From positions 1 to 64,000 of the forward strand of contig JAAVZL010000042.1 in assembly GCA_022791635.1 (NCBI GenBank): a stretch of DNA of 64,000 bases, written 5' to 3'. The notes under the pieces were generated by a model. The model searched no databases. It was not told the origin of the DNA and saw nothing but the letters and a program-made list of their open reading frames with translations. Every line of letters begins with the position of its first letter. The first letter of the stretch is position 1. Positions 18,102 through 26,226 of the stretch are shown here, piece after piece. Position numbers and translations under genes: made by a program. The DNA is from Lachnospiraceae bacterium (GTDB lineage: Bacteria > Bacillota > Clostridia > Lachnospirales > Lachnospiraceae).

Positions 18102-18949
18102 AAAAGAAGAAAAAGAAGATGAGATCCAAGGGCGCCTATACCACAGGATTTCTCTTTGTGGCGGCTATCTTGCTCCTTCTTGGAAGCGTGGCCGGAAGCA
18201 GCCAGGCGGCGCTGACCTATTACAGTGAAAACTATTCCGCAGAGCTTCGGATGTTCGACATCGGCGTAACTCTGGTGGAGAACGGGAACGATATCAGCTG
18301 GAGGAATTATACCCAGAAGGATGACGAGTGGTATGAGGGCGGCAGCGCTCTCTTGACCCATATGCTGGATGACCAGATAAGCGGGAAGGAAGGAACCCGG
18401 GAGATTCAGCCGGGACGTCAGTATGCGGAGGAGCTGTGTGTCCGCAATACCGGCAACATCGACCAGTATGTGCGGGTGATGATCTACCGCTATTGGGTGG
18501 ATGGAACCAAAGAGGGAGAAACCCCGATTCCCATCGAGGATCGGGCAAAGCGCAGAGACATTTCCCCGGAGTGGATTTGCCTGAATCCCTGGGCAGACCA
18601 GGAGGGAGGAGCCTCTTCGTTCAACGGCTGGGTTCTGGATGAGGGCGCCAGCACAGAGGAGCGGACGGTTCTCTATTACACGGGAATCCTGAAGACCGGT
18701 GAGCTCAGCCCCGCCTTTGCGGATAAGCTGTCCATCAACAAAGAGGTAGCCAAGAGGGTTACCACAAAGGAGACGGTCAACGGAAATTATAAAACGATTA
18801 CCATGACCTATGATTATGACGGCGTAGAATTTGTGCTGGAGATTGATGTGGACGCCGTGCAGACCCACAATGCGGCGGACGCCATCAAGAGTACCTGGGG
18901 CGTTGACGTAGATGTGGATGCAGCCGGAAATCTGACACTGAGGAGGTAG
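18098..18949 (+). CDS. Second TasA-like secreted protein
   Basis: 283 residues. A lysine-rich start (MKKKKKKMRSKG) and helix end at SSQAALTYYSENYSAEL, again SipW-substrate-like. The mature domain contains ELCVRNTGNIDQYVRVMIY, matching the NTGxxxxxVR block of the preceding protein. It is larger than camelysin, with an extra acidic C-terminal part (VDVDVDAAGNL). It probably assembles with the upstream paralogue. GAGGAGGGG lies 8 bases before the ATG, with ATGA overlap. Confidence 0.75.
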   Translation: MKKKKKKMRSKGAYTTGFLFVAAILLLLGSVAGSSQAALTYYSENYSAELRMFDIGVTLVENGNDISWRNYTQKDDEWYEGGSALLTHMLDDQISGKEGTREIQPGRQYAEELCVRNTGNIDQYVRVMIYRYWVDGTKEGETPIPIEDRAKRRDISPEWICLNPWADQEGGASSFNGWVLDEGASTEERTVLYYTGILKTGELSPAFADKLSINKEVAKRVTTKETVNGNYKTITMTYDYDGVEFVLEIDVDAVQTHNAADAIKSTWGVDVDVDAAGNLTLRR

Positions 18950-18955
18950 GGGATT

Positions 18956-19736
18956 ATGAAAAAGAAGCTATGCGGTCTGTTTCTCATCCTGCTTCTGACT
19001 GCAGGAAGCGCTTTAAGCGTTCAGGCAGAGGATTATGTGGGCGGAAACGGCTGGTATGTGCGCTTTACGGGCGAGAAGATGGAGAGTAATTTCAAGTCCT
19101 CGGATATCGCGGACGCCATCTCGGCTTTGCAGCCCGGGGACAGTATTACCATCGGCATCAGCCTGGAAAATAACGATACCGCAGCCACGGACTGGTATAT
19201 GACCAACAAGGTGCTCCAAAGCCTGGAGGACAGCCAGAATGTGGCCGAAGGCAGCGCCTATACTTATATTTTGACTTACAAGAACAGCAAGGGCAAGGAG
19301 GAAACCCTCTACAGCAGCGAGAGCGTGGGCGGTGAGAGAGACGTCACAACCCGGGCCGGGAGAGGGACTTCACGAGGCCACGGACAGCCTGAAGGATTTC
19401 TTTTATCTGGATCAGCTGGCAAGCAAGGCTAAGGCCTCTATTTCTCTGAAAGTGGCTCTGGACGGGGAAACCCATGGAAATACGTATCAGAACACCATTG
19501 CCAAGCTGCAGATGAACTTTGCGGTGGAGAAGCTTCGGAATACCAACACGGCCACCTCTTCCAACGCCAGAAGCACCCGGGAGTCCAACCAGATCTACAC
19601 AGTGGGAAATGATGTGCGTACGGGAGATCAGACCCGCATTCTGCTGTGGTCTCTTTTGGCCATGCTTGGCGGAATCGGATTTTTCGGCTTGGCGATGGTA
19701 AGCCGTAAGCGTAAAGGAGGCGAGGACCATGAATAA
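18956..19736 (+). pseudogene. Anchored surface protein gene, frameshifted
   Basis: Frame one (from ATG 18956) encodes a signal peptide and LQPGDSITIGISLENND. After about 19334 it runs into unrelated sequence and stops at 19432. A second frame from about 19341 to 19736 supplies the expected continuation (GEGLHEATDSLKDFFYL) and a C-terminal anchor VRTGDQT, helix, SRKRK. The shift equals loss of 2 bases or gain of 1. A (GA)4 tract at 19334-19341 is the likely site: with five GA units the two halves join in frame. As read, the protein is secreted but not anchored. Confidence 0.75.
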
Positions 19737-20787
19737 ACGACGCAGAGGTTTCCTTGCAGCTCTGTCTCTTTGTCTGTTTTTTTCTGCCGCCCCCATAGAA
19801 AGTCAGGCGGCAAATGAGGATGCTTATACCTATACCCTGACCTTCTATGCAGGCAACCAGGGAGAATTCTCCGGAATGGGCGCTTTGTCGGCCCTTTCCT
19901 GTGACTATACGGTTACCGGCAGCGAAGACTGCATTACCATTAGCGGCTTAAGCTACCGGGATCGGGTGAGCTTCAATGCGGCGGCTCTCGTTCAGCTTCC
20001 CGAGGACAGCAAGTATTATGTGAAGGGAATCCGCCAGAGCGGCCGGGACAACAATACCGTGGACCAGGTCCGGAGCAACTCCATCCTTGTGGAGAGCGAT
20101 CGGGACTTTGTGGTAGCCTACGGCATCAAGGGTGATATGGTGGCCTACCATGTGAATTACCGGGATGAGGCGGGCAATACCCTGGCGCCCAGCGAGACCT
20201 ATTACGGCAATGTGGGCGACAAGCCGGTGATGGCCTTTCTGTATATTGAGGGCTATGAGCCCCAGGCCTACAACCTGACCCGTACCCTGGTAAGCGATGA
20301 GTCTAAGAATGAATTTACCTTTGTGTACCGGAGGGCGGCCGGCGGAGCAACCACCACAACCACGACCCCCGGGACTACCGAAACCGTCGTGGTTCCCGGC
20401 AGCGTCTCCGTGGTTACCAATGAGGGCAACGCGGGCGGAGGAACCGGCGGAGGCGGCGCCGCAGGCGGAAATGCAGGAGCAGACGGAGACGCAGAGGCAG
20501 CCGGAGAGAACACAGAGGGAGATGCCGGCGAGAATGAAGGCGGCGGAACCACCACCATTCCCGATGCGGCAGTGCCCCAAGGCCCCGGCGAGGTGGTGGA
20601 TCTGGATGAGCCGGAGGTACCCCTGGCCAATCTGCGGGAGATTATCGTAAATCCCGAGGGACGCTTCGTCTATGTGGCTTCCATTTTGATCGGAGGATCC
20701 GCCGCGGCCGCACTGATTGCCATGGGCGTGATATTCTGGAAAAAGAAACATGTAAATGAGGAAATAGACAATTGGGAATTCAATTAG
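19729..20787 (+). CDS. Membrane-anchored surface protein with MucBP-like domain
   Basis: 352 residues. A signal peptide ends ESQAANED. The middle contains VAYHVNYRDEAGNTLAPSE and GDKPVMAFLYIEGYEP, like MucBP-type repeats. A Thr/Gly/Ala-rich linker follows (residues about 205-285), then one helix and KKKHVNEE. No sorting motif is visible, so the C-terminal helix probably keeps it in the membrane. It overlaps both neighbours, so it is co-translated with the SipW-type peptidase. Confidence 0.65.
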   Translation: MNKRRRGFLAALSLCLFFSAAPIESQAANEDAYTYTLTFYAGNQGEFSGMGALSALSCDYTVTGSEDCITISGLSYRDRVSFNAAALVQLPEDSKYYVKGIRQSGRDNNTVDQVRSNSILVESDRDFVVAYGIKGDMVAYHVNYRDEAGNTLAPSETYYGNVGDKPVMAFLYIEGYEPQAYNLTRTLVSDESKNEFTFVYRRAAGGATTTTTTPGTTETVVVPGSVSVVTNEGNAGGGTGGGGAAGGNAGADGDAEAAGENTEGDAGENEGGGTTTIPDAAVPQGPGEVVDLDEPEVPLANLREIIVNPEGRFVYVASILIGGSAAAALIAMGVIFWKKKHVNEEIDNWEFN

Positions 20788-21299
20788 AGGAAAAAAAGAA
20801 GCATTCCCGGATGGGGGCGCTGTGCAGCGGCTTTGGTCTGGCTCTGCTTGTTCTGGTGATTTTGCTCTGCCTGCCTCTGACCGTGCCCAGGCTTCTTGGC
20901 TATGAGCTCTACGCCATTGTCACCGGAAGCATGGAGCCTGCCATTCCGGTGGGGAGCGTGGTGTATGCAAAGCAGGCGCAGCCGGAGGAGATCGAGGCGG
21001 GGGATGTGATTGTATTCTACGGAGGCCATGATTCCACCACAATCATTACCCACCGGGCTGTGGAGAATCACAGAGAAGACCAGGAGCTTCTCACCAAGGG
21101 CGACGCCAATGCGGAAAATGATATGCTTCCCATCGCCTATCACAATCTGATCGGCAGGGTGGCGCTGTCCATCCCGCTATTGGGCTTTTTGCTGCCCCTG
21201 GTGACTGAGTTTTCAGGAAAGCTGTATCTGGCAGGAATCCTGGGAGCAGGCGTGCTCTTCCGGGTACTGGGCAGCAGACTGAAAGAAAACGAGGATTAA
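20772..21299 (+). CDS. sipW: SipW-type signal peptidase I (Ser-His type)
   Basis: 175 residues. TGSMEPAI carries the nucleophile Ser53, IITHRAVE has His94 where bacterial enzymes have Lys, and TKGDANAEND gives the conserved Asp. This is the archaeal/ER-type mechanism used by SipW, which matures TasA-like proteins. Helices flank the domain at about 20-40 and 125-150. A TTG start at 20772 follows GAGGA and overlaps the upstream gene; ATG 20811 lacks a good ribosome site. It closes the locus that contains two TasA-like substrates. Confidence 0.9.
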   Translation: MGIQLEEKKKHSRMGALCSGFGLALLVLVILLCLPLTVPRLLGYELYAIVTGSMEPAIPVGSVVYAKQAQPEEIEAGDVIVFYGGHDSTTIITHRAVENHREDQELLTKGDANAENDMLPIAYHNLIGRVALSIPLLGFLLPLVTEFSGKLYLAGILGAGVLFRVLGSRLKENED

Positions 21300-21351
21300 A
21301 TCCTTTGTTTTTACAATACGAAGGATGCCGCAGAATAAGCCGGCCATAGGA

Positions 21352-21387
21352 AAGGATGCCTGGCTTGTTTTGGGGCATCCTTCTTTG
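21352..21387 (+). terminator. Terminator of the surface-assembly locus
   Basis: AAGGATGCC pairs with GGCATCCTT around a 13-base loop, followed by CTTTG. A second AAGGATGCC at 21321 could form an alternative pairing. Confidence 0.65.
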
Positions 21388-21388
21388 C

Positions 21389-21417
21389 TTGACAAGGGGA
21401 AAAGAATATAGCACAAT
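21389..21417 (+). promoter_or_regulatory. Sigma-A promoter for the hypothetical gene at 21447
   Basis: TTGACA at 21389-21394 and CACAAT at 21412-21417 with a 17-base spacer. The -10 is weak. Confidence 0.6.
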
Positions 21418-21446
21418 GTACTACAAGAACGAAAGGAAAGATCGCT

Positions 21447-21821
21447 ATGAAGAAAAAAGATTTTAAACAGGAAGTGTACCGGATCTTTGATACGGAGGTG
21501 GACGGACTTGGGTTTGAGGAAAAAATAAATCTGATCCATAAGATTTTCCTGGACTATCAAAAAGATCATGAAGATGAGAGGGACACCTCTGAAAAAGGGA
21601 AGAAATGGACAGACGAGCAATTGAAAATTATTTTGTCGGATGCTCCCTCTGCAGACAATTGTATGAAATATGCGATTCTTTTTAAGAGAGGCTATGGCAG
21701 CATCGAACAGATCTACAGATGGTCTACCACACAGGATCAGGAGCTGCCAGAGCGCAGAAGAAAGGACAGCTTTATCAAGCAGATCAAAAGAGTTGCCAAG
21801 GAGCTTGGGCTGCGCGGGTAA
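21447..21821 (+). CDS. Hypothetical cytoplasmic protein
   Basis: 124 residues, charged, no signal or membrane helix. The central KWTDEQLKIILSDAPS segment, followed by an FKRGYGSIEQIYRW block, looks like a small helical DNA-binding or SANT-like motif; I recall similar unnamed Lachnospiraceae proteins. It has its own promoter and ends before the biotin operator, so it is a single-gene unit. Confidence 0.55.
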   Translation: MKKKDFKQEVYRIFDTEVDGLGFEEKINLIHKIFLDYQKDHEDERDTSEKGKKWTDEQLKIILSDAPSADNCMKYAILFKRGYGSIEQIYRWSTTQDQELPERRRKDSFIKQIKRVAKELGLRG

Positions 21822-21856
21822 CTTTGCAGTCCAGGCTGCGGGCATGCTTTTTGGGA

Positions 21857-21895
21857 TTAATAGTAAACCTATTTTTGAAAATGGTTGACTATTAA
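21857..21895 (+). promoter_or_regulatory. BirA operator upstream of the biotin operon
   Basis: TTAATAGTAAACC at 21857-21869 and GGTTGACTATTAA at 21883-21895 form an inverted repeat with one mismatch and a 13-base spacer, matching the GTAAACC/GGTTTAC half sites bound by biotinyl-AMP-loaded BirA. The right half overlaps the -35 box, so binding should block the promoter. Confidence 0.85.
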
Positions 21896-21913
21896 ACGGG
21901 AACATGCTATAGT
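21885..21913 (+). promoter_or_regulatory. Promoter of bioYBDA
   Basis: TTGACT at 21885-21890 and TATAGT at 21908-21913 with a 17-base spacer. The -35 box lies inside the right half of the BirA operator. Confidence 0.75.
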
Positions 21914-21946
21914 TTTTTCCAGAAGACGAAGCAGGAGGATGGAAGT

Positions 21947-22501
21947 TTGAGAAGTGAAAAGACAAAAAATATGGTTTTAAGCGCTATGTTTGTGGCATTG
22001 ATTTCGGTGGGAGCCTTTATCAAGATACCGGTTCCGGCAGTGCCCTTTACCCTGCAGTATTTGTTCACCATGCTGGCAGGGCTTTTGCTTGGGGGAAAAA
22101 GAGGCAGCTGTGCCGTCTGTATTTACATAGCTCTCGGCTTGGCGGGCGTTCCGGTGTTTGCACAGGGCGGAGGAATCGGCTATATCTTTCAGCCAAGCTT
22201 CGGTTATCTCGTGGGGTTTGTAGTAGGAACCTTTGTCACGGGAACCATTGCCAACCGGACAAACAGGCCGGGGTACAAGCTTCTGCTTGGCGCCAATTTT
22301 ATAGGCCTTGGAATCGTGTATCTTTTTGGAATGGTGTATTATTATCTGATTAGCAACTTTTATTTAAACAGCCCCATCGGACTTTGGCCGCTGTTTCTGT
22401 ACTGCTTTCTTCTGGTAGTTCCCGGCGATATCGTTCTATGCATTTTGGGCGCTATTCTTGGAAAGAGATTAATTCCTTTGATGAAAGAAGGGAGATTATA
22501 A
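21947..22501 (+). CDS. bioY: Biotin transporter S component
   Basis: 184 residues with about six helices. MLAGLLLGGKRGS and the ALGLAGVPVFAQGGG-to-PSFGYLVGF block are BioY signatures. It imports biotin with an ECF energizing module that is not in this window. A TTG start at 21947 is supported by AGGAGG 8 bases upstream. It is the first gene after the BirA operator. Confidence 0.93.
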   Translation: MRSEKTKNMVLSAMFVALISVGAFIKIPVPAVPFTLQYLFTMLAGLLLGGKRGSCAVCIYIALGLAGVPVFAQGGGIGYIFQPSFGYLVGFVVGTFVTGTIANRTNRPGYKLLLGANFIGLGIVYLFGMVYYYLISNFYLNSPIGLWPLFLYCFLLVVPGDIVLCILGAILGKRLIPLMKEGRL

Positions 22502-22503
22502 GG

Positions 22504-23472
22504 ATGAATGTGGAAAGCTTGGGAAACGAGGTAATAGAGGGAAAAGAGATTACCAGAGAGGAGGCTCTCTGGCTCTACGGACAGCCCTTTGGGGAGGTGT
22601 GCGGCAAGGCGAATGAAATTAGGGCGCATTTCTGTTCCAACGGATTTGATCTGTGCACCATCATCAACGGAAAGAGCGGCCGCTGCTCGGAAAACTGCCG
22701 TTTTTGCGCTCAGTCGGTGCACAACCACACAGGCGCCGAAGAGTATCCGCTGCTTCCGGCAGAAGAAATTCTGGAGCAGGCCAGAAAAAATGCAGAGCAG
22801 GGCGTGCTCCGCTATTCCATTGTGACCTCCGGGCGAAGGCTGTCTGAGGAAGAAGTGGCCAGGATGTGTGACGCGGTGAGACAGATTCGGGGGGAAACCA
22901 ATATTTCCGTATGCATTTCCTTTGGTCTTTTGAAGGAGGAGCAATACAGGAGGCTTAAGGAGGCCGGAGTGACACGAGTCCACAACAACCTGGAAACCTC
23001 CCGCCGCAATTTCCCCAATGTATGTACCACTCATACCTTTGACGACAAGCTGGAGGCAATCCGCGCAGCCAAGGCAGCCGGACTTTCCGTGTGCAGCGGC
23101 GGCATTATGGGGCTTGGAGAGACGCCGGAGGATCGCATCGATATGGCCTTAACACTGCGGGAGCTTGGAATTCAAAGTGTCCCCGTGAATCTTCTGAATC
23201 CCATTCCCGGGACCCCCTTTGAGAAAAACCGGAGGCTGATGCCGGAGGATCTGTGCCGGATAGTGGCCGTATATCGTTTCATTCTTCCCAAGGCCTCCAT
23301 CCGTCTGGCAGGAGGAAGAGGACTTCTTCGGGACAAGGGAAGGAGCTGCTTTTTGTCCGGGGCAAATGCGGCAATTTCCGGAGATATGCTGACTACGGCA
23401 GGCATAACAGTGGAGACGGACAGGAAGCTCTTAGAAGAGCTGGGATATGAAGTGAGGTATGGAAGTGAGTAA
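22504..23472 (+). CDS. bioB: Biotin synthase
   Basis: 323 residues. The radical-SAM cluster Cys residues are C61, C65 and C68 in CSENCRFC. Further family features are RVHNNLETS, NLLNPIPGTPFE and an RLAGGR motif. It inserts sulfur into dethiobiotin. It starts 3 bases after bioY and overlaps bioD by 14 bases. Confidence 0.95.
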   Translation: MNVESLGNEVIEGKEITREEALWLYGQPFGEVCGKANEIRAHFCSNGFDLCTIINGKSGRCSENCRFCAQSVHNHTGAEEYPLLPAEEILEQARKNAEQGVLRYSIVTSGRRLSEEEVARMCDAVRQIRGETNISVCISFGLLKEEQYRRLKEAGVTRVHNNLETSRRNFPNVCTTHTFDDKLEAIRAAKAAGLSVCSGGIMGLGETPEDRIDMALTLRELGIQSVPVNLLNPIPGTPFEKNRRLMPEDLCRIVAVYRFILPKASIRLAGGRGLLRDKGRSCFLSGANAAISGDMLTTAGITVETDRKLLEELGYEVRYGSE

Positions 23473-24148
23473 AGCATTGTTTGTCATAGGGACGGGGACA
23501 GACATGGGAAAGACCTATGTTTCCGGCCTGATTGTGAAAAAGCTGAGAGAAAGCGGAAGTGCGGCCGCCTATTATAAGGCTGCCATGAGCGGAAATGAGC
23601 GGGGAGCAGACGGACGGCTGATACCGGGCGATGCCCTCTTTGTAAAAGAGACGTCCAAAATCAGCCAGCCCTTAGAGGAAATGTGCCCTTACATCTATGA
23701 GGCGGCCGTTTCCCCCCACCTTGCCTCCAGAATAGAGGGAAACCCTGTTCAAATGAAAGCTGTGCTCGAGGGCTTCCGAAAAGCCTCCGACAGCTATGAA
23801 TACATTACCCTGGAGGGATCCGGAGGCATTTTGTGCCCCCTTTCCTTCGATGAGGAGGAACTCTGGCTTCCCGATGTGATCAAGGCCTGCGGTGCAGGCT
23901 GTCTACTGGTTGCAGACGCCGGCCTTGGCACCATCAACAGCGTAGGCCTGACCGCATTTTATATGAAAGAGCAGGGCATCCCCTTAAAAGGAATTGTTTT
24001 TAATCATTTTATACCGGGAGACGTGATGCAAGAGGACAATCGGAAGATGTGTGAGCACCTGACCGGCGCAAAGGTAGTAGCCTGTGTCCGGGAAGGAGAC
24101 ACAGAGCTTGACATTTCCCCGAAAGCCCTGAAATCGTTGTACGAGTAA
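23459..24148 (+). CDS. bioD: Dethiobiotin synthetase
   Basis: 229 residues. The P-loop GTGTDMGKT (residues 11-19) and YYKAAMSG, EGSGGILCPL and GLGTINSVGLT blocks match BioD, which carboxylates and closes the ring of diaminopelargonate with ATP. It overlaps the end of bioB, indicating coupled translation. Confidence 0.93.
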   Translation: MEVSKALFVIGTGTDMGKTYVSGLIVKKLRESGSAAAYYKAAMSGNERGADGRLIPGDALFVKETSKISQPLEEMCPYIYEAAVSPHLASRIEGNPVQMKAVLEGFRKASDSYEYITLEGSGGILCPLSFDEEELWLPDVIKACGAGCLLVADAGLGTINSVGLTAFYMKEQGIPLKGIVFNHFIPGDVMQEDNRKMCEHLTGAKVVACVREGDTELDISPKALKSLYE

Positions 24149-24174
24149 AGTCAAGTATTGCGGAGCTGGAGACA

Positions 24175-24266
24175 GCAATCTCCTTTCCGTGCACAAATCG
24201 ATTTACAGACACATGGATTTGTGGCTGGAAATTGATTTAGGGAAAGGTGTACAGAAAGGAGATTGC
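24175..24266 (+). other. Structured bioD-bioA intergenic region
   Basis: GCAATCTCCTTTC at 24175-24187 is the exact reverse complement of GAAAGGAGATTGC at 24254-24266. Inside, CACAAATC and GATTTGTG form a second pair. In RNA the outer pair would sequester an AGGAG about 30 bases before bioA, though not bioA's own ribosome site. It may tune bioA expression. Confidence 0.6.
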
Positions 24267-24289
24267 GGAACTGGAATAGGAGAATCGCC

Positions 24290-25489
24290 ATGATATGGTA
24301 CCCATATGAACAAATGAAGACCATGAAAGCCCCATATAAAATCATAGACGCACAAGGCGTCTATCTGTATACAGAGGATCAGAAGCTCATAGACTCCGTA
24401 TCCTCCTGGTGGAGCGTCATTCACGGCTATAAGCACCAGGAGCTGAATCAGGCCATAATATCCCAGGTGGAAAAGTTTTCCCATGTAATGCTGGGAGGCC
24501 TCACCCATGAACCGGTTCAAAGACTGGCGGAAAAGCTGAAGGATTTTCTTCCCGGAGATCTGAACTACTCATTCTTCTCAGACTCCGGCAGCGTAGCCGT
24601 GGAGGTGGCGCTGAAAATGGCGCTGCAATATTATATGAACCAGGGAGACGAACAACGAACCATGATTCTTGCCCTGAATCACGCCTATCACGGCGACACC
24701 TTTAAGACCATGGAAGCCGGAGACGATGAAGACTACCACTTTGTTCTGAACGCATACGGCCCCAGCAAATATGTGGAACATATCCCCACACAAATCAGCG
24801 CTCTTGAGAAAGCATTTGAGAAATATCACCGGCGTCTGAACTGCCTTCTGGTAGAACCCCTGCTCCAGGGAGCCGGCGGAATGCGCATGTATGATATCTC
24901 CTTTTTAAAGAGAGCCCGAGAGCTCTGCGATCAGTACAAAGTCCTGCTCATCTTCGACGAGGTAGCCACCGGCTTTGGCCGCACCGGCCACCGCTTTGTG
25001 GCAGATCTGGTTCTTCCGGACATTCTGGTCCTTGGAAAGGCCCTGACAGGAGGCTACATCGGCCACGCGGCGACAGTTGCCAATGAAAAAGTATTCCGCG
25101 GCTTCTATGACGACAACCCAGAGCATGCCCTGATGCACGGCCCCACCTTTATGGGAAACGCCCTGGCCTGCAGCGTAGCTCTAAAATCCATAGAGCTCTT
25201 CGAAACCCAAAATTACATGGAGAAAATCCACCGCATAGAAGCGATCACCCGCAGAGAACTGGAGGGCTTTACCGATCCCCGCATAGAAGAGGTCCGAATC
25301 CTAGGCGGCTGCGTCTGCATAGAAGTAAAAGAAGCCAAGACACTGGCCGGCTATCAGCAATTTGCCTATGAGCGGGGCGTGTTCAGCCGCCCCTTCCTCA
25401 AATACCTCTATGCCATGGTCCCCTACATAATCTCAGAAGAAGAGCTCAAAAAAGTACTTCAAACCATGAAAGACTGGTTTACAAAATAA
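24290..25489 (+). CDS. bioA: Adenosylmethionine-8-amino-7-oxononanoate aminotransferase
   Basis: 399 residues of class III PLP aminotransferase. SWWSVIHGYKHQELN, FSDSGSVAVEVALKM, LNHAYHGDT and IFDEVATGFGRTG are conserved blocks; the PLP lysine is in LVLGKALTGGYIG. It converts KAPA to DAPA. AGGAG lies 8 bases before ATG 24290. The operon has no bioF, so KAPA must come from elsewhere. Confidence 0.93.
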   Translation: MIWYPYEQMKTMKAPYKIIDAQGVYLYTEDQKLIDSVSSWWSVIHGYKHQELNQAIISQVEKFSHVMLGGLTHEPVQRLAEKLKDFLPGDLNYSFFSDSGSVAVEVALKMALQYYMNQGDEQRTMILALNHAYHGDTFKTMEAGDDEDYHFVLNAYGPSKYVEHIPTQISALEKAFEKYHRRLNCLLVEPLLQGAGGMRMYDISFLKRARELCDQYKVLLIFDEVATGFGRTGHRFVADLVLPDILVLGKALTGGYIGHAATVANEKVFRGFYDDNPEHALMHGPTFMGNALACSVALKSIELFETQNYMEKIHRIEAITRRELEGFTDPRIEEVRILGGCVCIEVKEAKTLAGYQQFAYERGVFSRPFLKYLYAMVPYIISEEELKKVLQTMKDWFTK

Positions 25490-25503
25490 TCCCCAGAAAC
25501 ATC

Positions 25504-25516
25504 TTCGACTGTCGAA
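25504..25516. promoter_or_regulatory. Palindromic Spo0A-box-like site
   Basis: TTCGACTGTCGAA is an odd palindrome whose right part is the TGTCGAA core of 0A boxes. It lies between bioA and the 3' end of the orphan Spo0A-domain gene; a role is uncertain. Confidence 0.3.
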
Positions 25517-25520
25517 AACA

Positions 25521-25592
25521 GGAAACAGCCCCAAAAGGAACCGTCCGAACACGGATATGGAAAAGCCTGCCGGTTCCTTTTGGGGCTGTTCC
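25521..25592 (-). repeat. Hairpin with half copy of the long-hairpin element; likely bidirectional terminator
   Basis: GGAAACAGCCCCAAAAGGAACCG pairs with the reverse complement at 25571-25592 (one bulge). The loop and inner arm read GAACCGTCCGAACAC-GGATATGGAAAAG, which is the reverse complement of the left core arm of copies A and C with one deletion. It is therefore an inverted, truncated family member. It lies between the convergent bioA and Spo0A-domain genes and could end both transcripts. Confidence 0.75.
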
Positions 25593-25601
25593 CGTCCCCC
25601 G

Positions 25602-25931
25602 TCATTCACTCAAATAATCAACAAAAATACAGATCAAATCCTTAGGATAAGGCTTTTTGCCATTCGGCAGGGGACATCCGGTCAGCGCTTCCAAAGCTTC
25701 CAGACCTCCTGCTTTAACGAGAGCATCCCGAACCGTGCGGAGATTCCGTTCCACATTTGCAATGGTAGTCTGATATTCTTTTGCAATGGGAAAATAAATT
25801 TCCTTTCGGATACTCTGAAGACGTTCCGGGTTTTCCACTGCAAGAAGAATTGCCATTTGAAAGTAATTGTAGCCATAGTAATGCCGGTAAATACCGACGG
25901 AGTAAAGCAGGATCTGAATTCGTTTTTTCAT
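25602..25931 (-). CDS. Stand-alone Spo0A C-terminal (effector) domain protein
   Basis: 109 residues that cover only the DNA-binding domain of the sporulation regulator. Similar blocks are IQILLYSVGIYRHYYGYNYF, IYFPIAKEYQTTIANVERN and PYPKDLICIFVDYL. No receiver domain precedes it, and the gene has its own start, so it is not phosphorylation-controlled in the usual way. It could compete for 0A boxes or act as an independent regulator. A ribosome site (AAAGGGG) lies upstream on the minus strand. Confidence 0.8.
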   Translation of the reverse strand: MKKRIQILLYSVGIYRHYYGYNYFQMAILLAVENPERLQSIRKEIYFPIAKEYQTTIANVERNLRTVRDALVKAGGLEALEALTGCPLPNGKKPYPKDLICIFVDYLSE

Positions 25932-25951
25932 ATTTTATTTTCCCCTTTCAT

Positions 25952-25963
25952 ATTTTCCGACAA
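25952..25963 (-). promoter_or_regulatory. 0A-box-like site upstream of the orphan Spo0A domain
   Basis: On the minus strand it reads TTGTCGGAAAAT, one mismatch from the TTGTCGAAAAT form of the 0A box, about 20 bases before the start codon. It suggests autoregulation or Spo0A control. Confidence 0.35.
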
Positions 25964-26226
25964 TGAGTGGGGCACTGTCATAGCTCCCACAAAGTCAAAT
26001 TTTCTTCTGCACTTTGAAAAACCCGATTTTTGTGACAAGCAAAGGAAGAGTTAGCTTTATGTGGTAAAAAGAATACGATCAAGAAGAAGAAAATCGTACA
26101 CTTTTTGAAAAAAAATTAATTTTTTTTATCATTTTTAATAGAAGGAGGACAAAAACAGTCAGAAAAGGTGGTATATTATGATACAATAGATGAAGCATTT
26201 AAGGCAAAGGAGAACTTAAAGAAGAA

